A DNA stretch of 64,000 bases, taken from assembly GCF_008831285.2 (NCBI RefSeq), contig NC_045141.1:5349224-5413223 (forward strand). The letters are read 5' to 3'. The position numbers and the translations under genes are program-made. The notes beneath the pieces were generated by a model, which saw only the letters and a program-made list of their open reading frames with translations, was not told the DNA's origin and made no database searches. The stretch's first letter is position 1; every line of letters begins with the position of its first letter. This DNA comes from Nymphaea colorata. Its lineage: Eukaryota; Streptophyta; Magnoliopsida; Nymphaeales; Nymphaeaceae. Positions 13,638 through 26,643 of this stretch are shown here, piece after piece.

Positions 13638-14230
13638 CATAAATAAACCAATCATGTACATTTATTTGGAAAACAAGGGATCTGCTTTTGCTTCTGACCT
13701 TTTATTGTGTTTCCCAACACCCCGCTAGAAACACTTTCTTTCAGCAAAATGGAGTAAAACAGTAAATGTTCTTCCACTAGCTGCTATGAAAACAAATTGG
13801 TTGGGTCTTTATCTCCTATGCTAATTTAAAAAAAGTTCAGATCCGACATTCATATGTATACGTATCAATTAACATTTTATTGGATCCCACTGGAACATTG
13901 GACTCCCATTCTCATTCACTTATGAAAGCGCATTACCAATCTAAACCTGTTTGCTCCAAATTTCTGCACCAAAAAATGGATCCAAAATCAGGTCATGTAG
14001 TAGTTAAACATAGTAAATCCATTTACATACCTAATCAAAGTGCATTCGCAGAACCAAATTAATGATACTTCATGACGTTGGTTAGGTCAACAAAGACATT
14101 TGGGTCCAATCAGATCGAGTCCGAGATCCAGAATGAAGAATTCGTAGTACCACCAGAAAGCATCTGACAACTCAGAAAAGTACGCCCAACTTTTGTTATT
14201 AGAAAAACTACGCAGTTGTTCCATGGTAAA
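13638..14230. other. 3' flank of the receptor-kinase pseudogene, no gene seen
   Basis: AT-rich sequence without a coding region or repeat family that I recognise. It may contain the former 3' untranslated region of the kinase gene. Confidence 0.4.
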
Positions 14231-14233
14231 CTA

Positions 14234-14305
<72 letters not shown>

Positions 14306-14331
14306 TTATATATATATATATATATATAGTA
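14231..14331. repeat. TA microsatellite / 41-base T run / TA microsatellite
   Basis: An alternating TA tract, an uninterrupted run of about 41 T (14262-14302) and a second TA tract make a roughly symmetrical low-complexity block. The length of the T run is likely to be unreliable in the assembly. Confidence 0.95.
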
Positions 14332-14767
14332 CCCTTTCAACGAACATTTACGCTCGCCTAATAATTCTATAATTAAGTTAAAGCAACATCAATTTTAATC
14401 TTTTATGATTTCATGCATTAATAACAGGGCATACCTGGTGGCGACATAGTTAACCACATATGTATGTTATTTGGTGTTGTCACAGTGGCCGATAATGGAA
14501 ATTAATGAGCTAATTGATTTGTTTATATGGAAAGTACTTTTAGTCTTTCCATCTTAATAATTATACGTAAGCTATTATTAACTAACAGAAGTTTACTCTT
14601 AATCAACAGTGAAAATATCTTGTATTTCTTCTCATCCCCATATGTTTACATAAATTTTCAAATGTTCCCATCAACTTATTTGAAAAAATAAGTGTCTTGA
14701 TGGTTTAAATTAACATAAAACCACAATGATATACACCTTGCTATCTAACATTAAATTATAATAAACG

Positions 14768-15144
14768 CATGAAATACAGCAAGTAAATAACTTAAATGTC
14801 TTTTATGTACATACAAGCTTGTGATTTCATTCCACTAAATCATTCAACATGCATGTTTAAGCACATTCACGCATTATTTTGTGATTCAGGTCATTCAATT
14901 GATCCCTTATAGTTAACCTAATGTGTTTCACTGTTTATTACTTCTATAAAGAACGATTTAAATGATTGAAATCACCAGTTCATATAGTTAAAAATGGAAT
15001 CTATGCATTAGCTTCATCCCTAGTACTTAATCAAAAGAATTTAACTAAAATACAACAAGTAAATAACTTAAATGTCTTTTATGTACATACAAGCTTGTGA
15101 TTTCATTCCACTAAATCATTCAACATGCGTGTTTAAGCACATTC
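14768..15144 (-). repeat. Isolated satellite fragment, inverted relative to the left array
   Basis: This stretch is nearly the exact reverse complement of about 470-855. It shares two features with that part of the array: the GAAGCTAATGC variant (most other copies read GAAACTAATGC) and the direct junction of the TATTTCAG segment to AATTCTTTTGATTAAG. It is cut off on the right at a 16-bp sequence also found, inverted, at the end of the left array. Confidence 0.9.
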
Positions 15145-15215
15145 AGCACAAGCTGAGTTTTTTATAGCGGGTTTAAGTTGAGCCCAAGTTGCCTTGGCTC
15201 ATTGTGCAGCCCAAC
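15145..15215. mobile_element. Short GGGCTGCAC-type element end next to the satellite fragment
   Basis: The segment begins with AGCACAAGCTGAGTTT and ends with GTGCAGCCCA, the same type of terminus as at 9010-9020. It is probably a remnant of the same non-autonomous element family. Too short for a firm call. Confidence 0.3.
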
Positions 15216-17096
15216 CTGTTGGACATTTACAATAGAGCTATTACCAAAGATCAAATCATCGATATTAGTGTTATCAGAATCAGCCGATTCGGTTTGTGGC
15301 TCCCCATATTGCACTAATCAAGCAATATTTTCATGAATGACAAGAACCACCACTTACATATAGGTTATGATTGATGACAACCAAAATTAGGTAGTAAAAT
15401 AATATAAAAAACACATCTTTTTTTTTTGAAAAAACAGTGATAAAACATGAAAAATAAGTCTGCTAAATAAAATGGTAGAAAAATAATCTTTTTTGAAAAA
15501 AATGCAAAAATAAAAAAGGTGGTTTTCCATTTTTGGCATTTTTCATATTTTCTAAATGTCAAATTGCTTGTTCCCATTCTGTAATTTTTAGTTGTTGCTT
15601 ATCTTGCCTTATCACTTACTCATTTACTTATTTCCCTCTAACTTTTAACATTTTTCAATTTTTTTTAAAGTTAATAGTAGAAATGCTAGTACTTTTTTAT
15701 AAAACCTATTTCACTTCTTATTCGGCTTAGTAATCAACTGATCAACCTTGTTGAAAGCATGTAAATTTCAACAGTCGAAGAAAGGAAGGAAAATTTGGCA
15801 GTAGTTTTGAGATTTTGCTCTAATTCGGTTACCACCTAGTTAGAGCTCCATCTCATATTGCTTAAGTTCTTTTCGAGAGGTGCTTGTGATCATAAGTGAA
15901 ATTAAGTGGGTGAGAATGCATGAATGCATGGATCCTATATGATTGGAAAAAAAATCATTCATTCCTACCATAACATTCAAGTAAGAGCATTCCTACCATA
16001 ACATTCATCTAAGATTTTTGTTTTGATAAATATCATATATAAGAAGAAAAACTTTTTGAAAACAGTTTGGGGTTGTAGACCATCAAGCATGAATCCAATA
16101 TTGGGTCATTACTTGATTTTTATCTTAGTGAAGTCTGTAAATAAAAGATCATGAGAAAATGTTTAAAGGAGTGGAGGATATGCAACATTCTTATAAAAAG
16201 AAAGAGAGAGAGAGAGAGAGAAAGTCTATAAAGATCATTAGATGAAAGATTTTGAAATAAAAGGAGATACATATTCTCCATATGTAGGTATACGTATTTG
16301 TATAAGCATTTAAAAATGAAGTCTTAACTTAAATAGAGATGGAAAGAAAAAGATTATATATATATATATATATATATGTACATATATATACATATAAGAA
16401 ATTTGTAGGATAAGACATTTATCTTGAAAAATGAACAAAAGGTTCTAGGAAGAGAAAATAGAACACATGTATATATGCATTCATATGTATATGAAAATTT
16501 GTAAAATAAAGTGTGGAAACATAAAAGAGAAAAGAAAATTCTCATGTACACATATATGTATGTAACATTTATATGCATACACGTCTTCATCAGATTTAAA
16601 ATCAAGAAATAGAAAATAACTGACTTCAAGTTTCAATGTGGGCCAGAGGGGAGCCTGGACTCATGCAAGAGCCAAAGCTAAAATCTCCAAAGCCATATTT
16701 GAGATGGTATTTGCTTTTAAAATCTTTTGTAGAATACAATTTATATACAGCATAGAATGTTATTTCTTGGATTGTTATAAGGAAAAATCTTCCACCGTTG
16801 GGTATGGAAGAAATGAAGCAACATAACGAGGCACTTGTTAGGGCTTCTGATTGGGTGATTAAGAAGGAAACTAACGCAATGACATGAGAATGCATTTTTA
16901 GCATATACATATTCGTGCAGGTTCCCCGGGTTGGACAAGTCTCAACCTCATAAATTAATATGAAGATAAAATAAAGAACCCCAAACCACACTCTCATTCT
17001 CATCATACATTTACATATAAACGAAAAACCAAGCAACTATACATGGGTAATACATAGACAATATTCAAGTAAGGAAAGTGAGAGAGGATGATGACA
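15216..17096. other. AT-rich DNA with small microsatellites, no gene recognised
   Basis: Open frames here (for example on the minus strand at 16626-17036) have no recognisable motif and are compositional. An AG microsatellite lies at 16203-16221 and a TA microsatellite at 16354-16378. Nothing else can be supported before the gap. Confidence 0.6.
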
Positions 17097-17196
17097 NNNN
17101 NNNNNNNNNNNNNNNNNNNNNNNNNNNNNNNNNNNNNNNNNNNNNNNNNNNNNNNNNNNNNNNNNNNNNNNNNNNNNNNNNNNNNNNNNNNNNNNN
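17097..17196. other. Assembly gap of 100 N
   Basis: A run of exactly 100 N sits directly against the left edge of the second satellite array. That is the usual size for a gap of unknown length. True satellite may be missing here. Confidence 0.99.
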
Positions 17197-20100
17197 AACA
17201 AATACATCAGATTTGTGTACATATGAATAGGTTATTTCAATCATTTAAATCATTCCTTATACATGTAATAACAATTGATAAGCATCAAACGAAGACTTGA
17301 ATCTCATTTTTTCGTACAAACTTTTAGTTTGAACCATTTAAATCGTTCGTTATAGATGTAAAAACAAGCGAAACACATTATATTAACTGAAATACAGCAA
17401 GTAAATAACTTAAATGTCTTTTATGTACATACAAGCTTGTGATTTCATTCCACTAAATCATTAAACATGCATGTTTAAGCACATTCACGCATTATTTTGT
17501 GATTCAAGTCATTCAATTGATCCCTTATAGTTAACCTAATGTGTTTCAATGTTTATTACTCTATAAAGAACGATTTAAATGATGAAATCACCAGTTCATA
17601 TAGTTAAAATGGAATCTATGCATTAGTTTCATCCTAGTACTGAATCAAAAGAATTTAACTGAATACAGAAAGTAAAATAACTTAAATGTCTTTTATGTAC
17701 ATACAAGCTTGTGATTTCATTCCACTAAATCATTCAACATACATGTTTAAGCACATTCATGCATTAGTTTGTGATTCAAGTCATTCAATTGATCACTTAT
17801 AGTTAACCTAATGTGTTTCACTGTTTATTACTTTATAAAGAACGATTTAAATGATTGAAATCACCAGTTCATATAGTTAAAAATGGAATATATGCATTAG
17901 TTTCATCCCTATACTTAATCGAAAGAATTCAACTTGTCGTTACATCTATAGTACGCGATATAAGCGATTGAAATCAGTTGTTCGTATACACAATGGGATT
18001 TAAGCGATTCATTTGATCACACATATTTAATTGAATGTTTTAACTTGTTAATACATCCATTTTGAATGATTTATTTGATCGAAATCACAAGTTTGTATGA
18101 GAATGAATAAGATTCAAGTCGTTAATTTGCTCCCCATATTTAATCTAATGTGTTTTACTTGTTATTATGTGTAATGAACGATTTAAATGATTGAAATCAC
18201 AAGTTCATATGGATACAAGAGGGATCTATGCTTTTGTTTGACCCCTTTCACTTAATTCAATGAAACAAAAAGTTTGGACTAACTACAAACTTCAAACTAA
18301 TGTATACATCAGATTTGTGTCCATATGAATTGGCGATTTCTATCATTTAAACATTACTTATACATGTAATAACAAGTGAAACACATTAGATTAACTATAA
18401 AAGAGCAAATGAAACACTTGAATTTCGTTCATTTTCATGCAAACTTGTGATTTAAATCCACTAAATCTGTCATCGGGATGTAGCAACAAGTTTATCACAA
18501 TCAATGAAATATGCGTGCTCAGATGAATCGCTTAAATCCCTCTCGTATTGATACAAACTTGTGATTTCAATTCATTAGAACCTTACTATTTATGTAACTA
18601 CGAGTTCAACTCATTGGATTGACTACAAGAGATCAAACTAATGCGTAGATCCCATTTGCATGCATTTGAACATTGTGATTTCAATCAACCAAATCAATCA
18701 TTGTACATGTAATAACAAGTGAAACTCATTAGGCTAATGATAAGCGATCAAACGAATGACGTGAATCTCTTTTTTTCATACAAACTTTTAGTTTGAACCA
18801 TTTAAATCATTCGTTATAGATGTAAAAACAAGCGAAACACATTATATTAACTGAAATACAACAAGTAAATAACTTAAATGTCTTTTATGAACATACAAGC
18901 TTGTGATTTCATTCCACTAAATCATTCAACATACATGTTTAAGCATATTCACGCATTAGTTTCTGATTCAAGTCATTCAATTGATCACTTATAGTTAACC
19001 TAATGTGTTTCACTGTTTATTACTTCTATAAAGAACGATTTAAATGATTGAAGTCACCAGTTCATATGTTAAAAATGGAATATATGCATTAGTTTCATTC
19101 CCAATAATTAATCGAAAGAATTCAACTTGTCGTTACATCTATAAACGCGATATAAGTGATTGAAATCAGTTGTTCGTATAAACACGAGTGGGATTTAAGC
19201 GATTCATTTGATCACACATATTTAATTGAATGTTTTTAACTTGTTAATACATCCATTTGATGATTTATTTGATCGAAATCACAAGTTTGTATGAGAATGA
19301 ATAAGATTCAAGTCGTTAATTGCTCCCCCATATTTAATCTAATGTGTTTACTTGTTATTATATGTGTAATGAACGATTTAAATGATTGAAATCACAATTC
19401 ACATGGATACAAGAGATCTATGCTTTCGTTTGACCCCTTTTCACTTAATTCAATGAAACAAAAAGTTTGGAGTAACTACAAACTTCAAACTAATGTATAC
19501 ATCAGATTTGTGTCCATATGAATTGGCGATTTCAATCATTTAAACCATTAGTTTTACATGTAATAACAAGTGAAACACATTAGATTAACTATAAAAGAGC
19601 AAATGAACCACTTGAATTTTGTTCATTTCATGCAAACTTGTGATTTAAATCCACTAAATCTGTCATCGTGGATGTAGCAACAAGTTTATCACATTCAATG
19701 AAATATGCGTGTTTAGATGAATCGCTTAAATCCCTCTCGTATTGATACAAACTTTGATTTCATTCATTAGATCCTTACTATTTATGTAACTACAAGTTCA
19801 ACTCATTGGATTGACTACAACAGATCAAACTAATGCGTAGATCCCATTTGCATGCATTTGAACATTGTGATTTCAATCAACCAAATCAATCATTGTACAT
19901 GTAATAACAAGTGAACGCATTAGGCTAATGATAAGCGATCAAACGAATGACATGAATCTCTTTTTCATACAAACTTTTAGTTTGAACCATGTAAATCATT
20001 GGTTATAGATGTAAAACAAGCGAAACACATTATATTAACTGAAATATAACAAGTAAATAACTTAAATGTCTTTTATGTACATAAAAGCTTGTGATTTCAT

Positions 20101-21424
20101 TCAACTAAATCATTCAACATACATGTTTAAGCACATTCATGCATTAGTTTGTGATTCAAGTCATTCAATTGATCACTTATAGTTAACCTAATGTGTTTCA
20201 CTGTTTATTACTTTATAAAGAACGATTTAAATGATTGAAATCACTAGTTCATATAGTTAAAAATGGAATATATGCATTAGTTTCATCCCTAGTACTTAAT
20301 CGAAAGAATTCAACTTGTCGTTACATCTATAGTACGTGATAAACGATTGGAAATCAGTTGTTCGTATAAACACGAGTGGGATTTAAGCGATTCATTTGAT
20401 TACACATATTTAATTGAATGTTTTTTAACTTGTTAATACATCCATTTTGAATGATTTATTTAATCGAAATCACAAGTTTTGTATGAGAATGAATAAGATT
20501 CAAGTCGTTAATTGCTCCCTCATATTTAATCTAATGTGTTTTACTTGTTATTACATGTGTAATGAACGATTAAATGATTGAAATCACAAGTTCACATGGA
20601 TACAAGAGCGATCTATGCTTTTGTTTGACCCCTTTCACTTAATTCATTGAAACAAAAAGTTTGGACTAAATACAAGCATCAACTAATGTATACATCAGAT
20701 TTATGTCCATATGAATTGGTGGATTTCAATCATTTAAATCATTACTTATACATGTAATAACAAGTGAAACACATTAGATTAACTATAAAAGAGCAATTGA
20801 ACCACTTGAATTTTGTTCATTTTCATGCAAACTTGGATTTAAATCCACTAAATCTGTCATCGTGGATGTAGCAACAAGTTTACACATTCAATGAAATATG
20901 CGTGCTCAGATGAATCGCTTAAAATCCCTCTCGTATTGATACAAACTTCTGATTTCAATTCATTAGATCCTTACTATTACGTAACTACAAGTTCAACTCA
21001 TTGGTTTGACTACAAGAGATCAAAACTAATGCGTAGATCTCATTTGCATGCATTTGAACATTGTGATTCAATCAACCAAATCAATCATTGTACATGTAAT
21101 AACAAGTGAAACGCATTAGGCTAATGATAAGCGATCAAACGAATGACGTGAATCTCATTTTTTCGTACAAACTTTTAGTTGAATCCATTTAAATCATTCG
21201 TTATAGATGTAATAACAAGCGAAACACGTTATATTAACTGAAATACATCAAGTAAATAACTTAAATGTCTTTTATGTACATACAAGCTTGTGATTTCTTT
21301 ACACTAAATCATTCAACATGCGTGTTTAAGCACATTCATGCATTAGTTTGTAATTCAAGTCATTCAATTGATCCCTTATAGTTAACCTAATGTGTTTCAC
21401 TGTTTAGTACTTCTATAAAAGTCA
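17197..21424. repeat. Right satellite array, inverted relative to the left array
   Basis: Same ~115-bp monomer family in alternating orientations. The markers read as the reverse complement of those in the left array: CGAATGACGTGAATCTC at about 18751, 19944 and 21138, against GAGATTCACGTCATTCG on the left. The unit length here is about 1.19 kb, matching the 1209-bp subunit of the left array but without the ~820-bp partner. Many single-base deletions in homopolymers are visible. The array ends at about 21420 within the motif that also ends the left array (TTTATAGAAGT, reversed). Confidence 0.93.
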
Positions 21425-21593
21425 AGCAAGATTATCTTATGAAATTACAAAGTCAGATGCAAGCTACAGTGGAGGCAGTTCTTACCCACAAGCAAGAATT
21501 TCTCTCTAGAGATATTTCTATGTCAGTCTAGTTTCTTATTAGTTATTCTTCTCGTTATTGATTGTGATGATGTTCTGACATGAGGTACTCCAA
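21425..21593. other. Unique-looking DNA right of the satellite
   Basis: A short segment between the satellite and a dispersed repeat. I see no gene in it. Confidence 0.4.
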
Positions 21594-21810
21594 AATTCAT
21601 TAACTTGAGATGAAATGGATATGAAATAAAAACAGTAGACCGCGAGATCCAGGGGTGAAGCGAGCAATTTTTTAGGAAGGACAGAACAGTATTTGCAAAA
21701 TTATACACGGGCCAAACAATATTTTTCTAAATTTTTACATAGGCCAATTTAAAATTTTTTAAAATGTAAGTATCATTTCTTTTCCAAAACATGAGGGGGG
21801 AGGGGCCATG
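21594..21810. repeat. Dispersed ~215-bp repeat, copy A
   Basis: Homologous to 37926-38144 and 51338-51559. The shared order is CATTAACTTGAGATGAAATGG, then a GGTGAAGC..GCAATTTTTT region, an ATTTTTACATAG stretch, and a terminal GAGGGGGGAGGGG run. It is diverged from the other two, which are near-identical to each other. Probably a short non-autonomous transposon; I cannot define its termini. Confidence 0.75.
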
Positions 21811-24800
21811 GCTCCTTTCAGGTCCCCCACCTTCTGCTCCAGCCTAAATCCTTACAATAAGATTATTTGGCAAATGATACTTACTATCATGGGTGTCCCT
21901 GGTACATTGATGTATCACCAGGATTGGCTTCCTATTAATGGGCCATACTTGTGTTCATACATCCAGAAATTGGAATTTAAGGCGACGTCACAAATATTCA
22001 CTAATCTTGACTAAATGTGATCAACAGTCAATAATTCAATAGCAAAAAGCATAGTTATAAAAGCTATCGACTGTCTAGTTATCAATCAATATTTTTCACA
22101 TGGGCTACGCTCACCTATTTTTGTAATTGAACAGAAAGAAGTGGATCAATGGCAAAACTTTCAAAAATTTTAACTTCCCATATTTATTCTTCACCATGAA
22201 AGAATTCAAAACCACTTGTCCAGTCACTTTAGTGTTGCATGTAGAAAAGAAAGAAAAAAGGAAAAAAAAAGATTGGCCCACAAATTTGAATAGATTTAAT
22301 TTTAGCAGTTGACATTTCCAAGATTACGAAATCCCAACCATGAAAATCCAATCTACATTAGTAAATTTTTCAAACAAACAAAGCCCCTTATCATGCATAT
22401 CTAACTTTAGTTTTCTTTTGATTTGGAAACATGGTGCCTACCAAGATAATATTTTCCACATATCACTTGCTTTTTCATTCACAATAATATGGGGAAAATG
22501 GAAAAGTGAGTTGTGAACAAGGTTCGCGTCGAGAAAAAAGAAAAGAAGTGAGAGAAATGTTTGAAAATGGAAATAAATCGGCTTGTTGTTCACTCTACGA
22601 AAATGGAAAGAGAAAGAAGATGAAGGTAGTGCTCTACAGGCTGGCAAGGTCTATGATTGGTGTTAAATAAATCCGAAAAACTTCCCAATCCACAAACTTC
22701 TACATCACCTACACTTACTCTATCCCATCCAAGTTTCATGATCTGACCATTGACTAGATGTACAACTTGTTCGTGCCACGAGGGAATGCAATCGACCTTG
22801 CCAAACTTAAGACAGGCCATCCCAATTATGAAGAGACAAAGCTGATGATGTCCAGGACTCATACTAATCCAGTTGAGCTGTTTTATTTCAACAAACTCTG
22901 TTTGACAGAACTAAGAGCTCAGAATGGGATGTGAAAGGTCTCTCTAACCATAGCAACAGGGCATGAACAAGTGGCACGAGCCACACAAAGTTGGCCCAGA
23001 CCAATTACGCACTCAGGGTTAGGTTTTGTTACTAGTGTTTTGACCTATTTCCTTTCAAGTGGTTTTTTTTTTTATTTCATTTTGTAGAAGTTAGAGCAAA
23101 AGAATAGAGAAAAGCTTCACTTTGGATGCTTTCTTGATAAGAGTGTAAAATTTATGATTTTGACTCCCTAAAGTCTATCGATAGTGGCCCTCTTTTTTTT
23201 TAAGACAGTCATTCATTTTTTTAAGAAATTATTTGTTTTAAAATTTAATTGTGTCTCAGCATTATCATTCTTCTTGCTTTAAAACAATAAAAAAATCAAA
23301 TACCAATAATTTAAAAAATATTTCATAGTGTTATAAGAGAAATTATCGCTATAGTGAGAATATAATATACATGATGCTATTATTGAATGTCTCAGAATGA
23401 GAATGTAAATCAAATTGTTGAGAGATCAGTGAGTCATTATGGTCTCTTATTTGTCTAATATGTGGCTTATAGCTAGAGTATTTCTTATTTTTCAACAAAA
23501 CCTGATTAGCTAATCCTGATTCCACCAGTAAAAAAGACAAAGTGATGAGAACATCACTTTTGTTATGATAGACAAAGGTATTCGTACAAACTAAAGCAAG
23601 AAAAAACAGTTGTGAAATGAATTTAATCCAAAGCATCCAGCAGTCACAAAGGCAGTGATAGGAGAATAATTTATTTACTATAGACCAAACATTAATGATT
23701 ACATATTTTCAGGTTCATTCCCCTTTTAATAATTATCCTCAATTTCTAGGGAAACTTTCTAAGATACATATAAATATTTTATACATCCAGTGACATATGG
23801 TTATGCTCCAGTGCTGAAATCTATAAAATTTTTAAAAGATTCTTGAAATCTGATTGGTGGATCAAATATTCTGTAGTTATAATTAAAAAGCAAGCTGCCA
23901 ACTGGGAACCTTATATGACGTACCACAAAGTATGCACACAAAGGTAACAATCTAATGAAAACTTTCTGCTGTGTAATGAAAGGCCATGAGTTTTTCATGG
24001 CCGCATTATAAAAGAAGGTGACGACTTTTACAGCATGAGCTGCTTGTTTTCTTTGACAAAATTTTACTTCTTGTGGTATTAAGTGATAATTCCTGTAGCG
24101 TCTTTGTTTCTGTTCTGTTCGGCTAAAAGGAAAGACTTCAAAGCTCCTTTTTTTTTAATTGGTGAAAACTATAGAACAAAGGGCATAAAGTTCTTTTTAA
24201 TCCTTACGTAGAGGGTTGCTGAGAGATCTCAAAAAAGAAGCTAGGAATTTTTTGTTGTAGGAACCAAACTATAGTATCCTAATTTTTACAGAACCAGAGA
24301 TATAGTTTTCTTATTTTATTTTATAGAGGAAAAACTAAAATATTTAAAATTTATAAATAACTTTTTTTATTTTTTAAAAATCCAAGAAGAAATACAGCCC
24401 CTACCAGGTCCCCCTGCCTCCAGACTCCCTCTCTTTGTAATTTTGTTGGTCAAAGCCTTTGGTCCCCATGACTGAGGGTTGCTCTTTGAGAATGAAAAGT
24501 GGAAAAAAAACAGAAGAAAAATTTTATCGTATTTTTATAATTAAAATTTACAAAAAAAAAAATTTCCCCACCATTTTCAAGGTTGGACACATCTGATTAT
24601 GGACCTGATTTTGAACTGTAGCTAGTAAAAAAGCATTGTGCCATTCCTAATCAAATTTGTGTTCCTTTATGTTTTATGCCATATTCAGGCCCGAGTCAAC
24701 TTTGTGTTACGGAGATGCAACCTGATTATGTCTATATTTGGGATCATATACTTCTTGGATCCAAATTCAGTTTTGAAAAGTAGAGCCTACATCTGAATCC

Positions 24801-25629
24801 CATGTCCTCCCAGAATCCAAACCACTGGCCTCCATAGTTGCGCATAGGGATGCCTATATGTCTGCTTTGGATAGAAAATCTAATCGATCTATTACGAAGA
24901 ATATGAAAAAGAAAAACATATCCTATTAAAAAGTAGGATTGAATTCAGCTTTAGTAATTGGGTTCCAATCACATTTTCGCATATAAATAAACATCCGGTT
25001 GGATTTGGATATGGATTTGAATCAGATTTGTTATTAAGCAAATATCCTATATCTAATGTTCTTACATTTTGAAAATAGGTCAAATTCAGTTCAAAATTTT
25101 TTTATTCAGATATGAATATGAAAATTATATTCAAATCAAATTCTGTTTGCGAAATAGGATTCCAGATTTGGATTTAGATATGGTTAAAGGTAAATCCAAG
25201 TTGACTATATCCATTGACATCCCTAATTGTGGTTGAAGGGGTAGCTTTGGCCTTCCTTCCTTTCTTTCTCCTTTGGCAGCTTTAACAAGTAGTGAGGTTA
25301 ATGGTTTCTTTTTGTGAAAAATGCCTGAAAGATAGTTGGGACTGCCACATGTTTTCATCATTTTTTTCTTTTTGCTCTTTTCCCTTACATACTTCTCTCA
25401 GAACAATGGCAGAAACACATCGCGGCTGGTGTGGGCCGGCTGGTGGGGCTGGCTTCCGACACCGACCCATTAAAATTTTCATTGAAGCAATGAATACATT
25501 CTACATTTATACAGAGAATTATAACTTACACAAACAGCATCTTTTAGTGCATTTTTTTTGCTCAAAGAAAGTGTGTCAAACGACTATAGCTTATGTAAGC
25601 AACATAATGTAAGATGTTACTTGTCATTG
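21811..25629. other. Long AT-rich interval without recognised genes
   Basis: Open frames on both strands (for example 22590-22862 minus and 25292-25612 plus) carry no motif that I recognise. Between about 24890 and 25220 there is a degenerate run of GGATTTGGAT/GAATCAGAT-like words, a composition also seen at 30540-30660, 32500-32770, 34440-35000, 39240-39560 and 42540-42680. No RNA gene is visible. Confidence 0.5.
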
Positions 25630-26640
25630 AAATTCTCTAACCATTATAGACATGCAATGTGCACTCGATTGTGGCTCTCTATAAGCTAGCGAACCATGTT
25701 CATAATATTGTTGAAACGACAAGTTGCCACCACTTAAAGGTGAAGGGGTGCAATTACTCAAATACGTGTAAAAAATAAACATGGTCTTTGATAAAAATGG
25801 TTTTAAGTGGCAAACACTAGCTAATAAGTGTCGGATTGTAGTGCATATCAAAAACATGAAGAAAGAATGCATTTGTTGAAATGGAAATTTGCACCACGTA
25901 AAGGTGAAGGGGTGCATTTACTCAAAAACGTGTAAAAAATAAACATGGTCTTTGATAAAAATGGTTTTAAGTGGCGAACATTAGCTAATAAGTGTTGGAT
26001 TATAATGCATATAAAAAACGTGAATAAAGAATGCATTCTATCTATATGCAAATAAAATAAAAGTACAAAATAATTATGGCTTAGAGAAGTGACATAGGTT
26101 AATGTATTCTATTTATGTGGAAAGAAAAAAGCATCAAACATTTATAGCTTACGCAAATACCATATTTTTAAGAGATTGAACCTTATTAAAATTCTTTAAC
26201 CATTATAGACACAGAATATGCACTTGGATGCTGGTCTTTGTACGCTAGCAAACCATGTTCATAATATTGTTGAAACAGCAAGTTGCACCACTTAGAGGTG
26301 AATGGGTGCAATTACTCAAATACTTGTAAAAAATAAACATGGTCTTTAATAAAAGTGGTTTTAAGTGGTGAACATTAGCTAATCAGTGTCGGATTAAAAT
26401 GCATATCAAAAACTTGAAGAAAGAATGCATTCTATCTATAAAATAAAAGTACCAAATAATTATGGCTTGGGCAAGTGTCATAGTTTAATGCTTTCTATTT
26501 ATATACAAAGGAAAAAGCATTAAACATTTATAGCTTACTCAAACACCATATTTTAAGAGATTGAACCTAATTAAAATTCTCTAACAATTATAGACACGCA
26601 ATGCACACTCGGATGCAGCTCTATATAAACTAGCAAACCA
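25630..26640 (+). repeat. Tandem promoter-like units upstream of the terpene synthase
   Basis: The phrase AAATTCTCTAACCATTATAG and about 60 following bases (a hexanucleotide-rich stretch, a TATA-like CTCTATAAG/CTATATAAAC element, then CTAGCAAACCA) starts at about 25630, 26189 and 26574. Downstream of the first two starts the copies continue with GTTCATAATATTGTTGAAAC and a GGTGAAGGGGTGCAATTAC block. That block has an additional copy 165 bp further on within the first unit (25728, 25893 and 26286). The third unit runs straight into the terpene synthase leader. The array is diverged, so it is not an assembly duplicate. Confidence 0.8.
26622..26629 (+). promoter_or_regulatory. TATA box of the terpene synthase pseudogene
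   Basis: TATATAAA lies in the last of the three promoter-like units. Transcription would be expected to start about 30 bp downstream, near 26655. That is after the first in-frame ATG (26644), so this ATG is probably not the ancestral start. Confidence 0.5.
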
Positions 26641-26643
26641 ATC

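Noticed and set aside
16626-17036. 136-codon open frame on the minus strand
   Set aside because: No recognisable motif, AT-driven composition and no homologous copy; treated as chance.
22590-22862. Possible gene in the interval right of the satellite (minus strand, 90 codons)
   Set aside because: Reads like protein in places but I recognise no family, and neither strand shows supporting exons.
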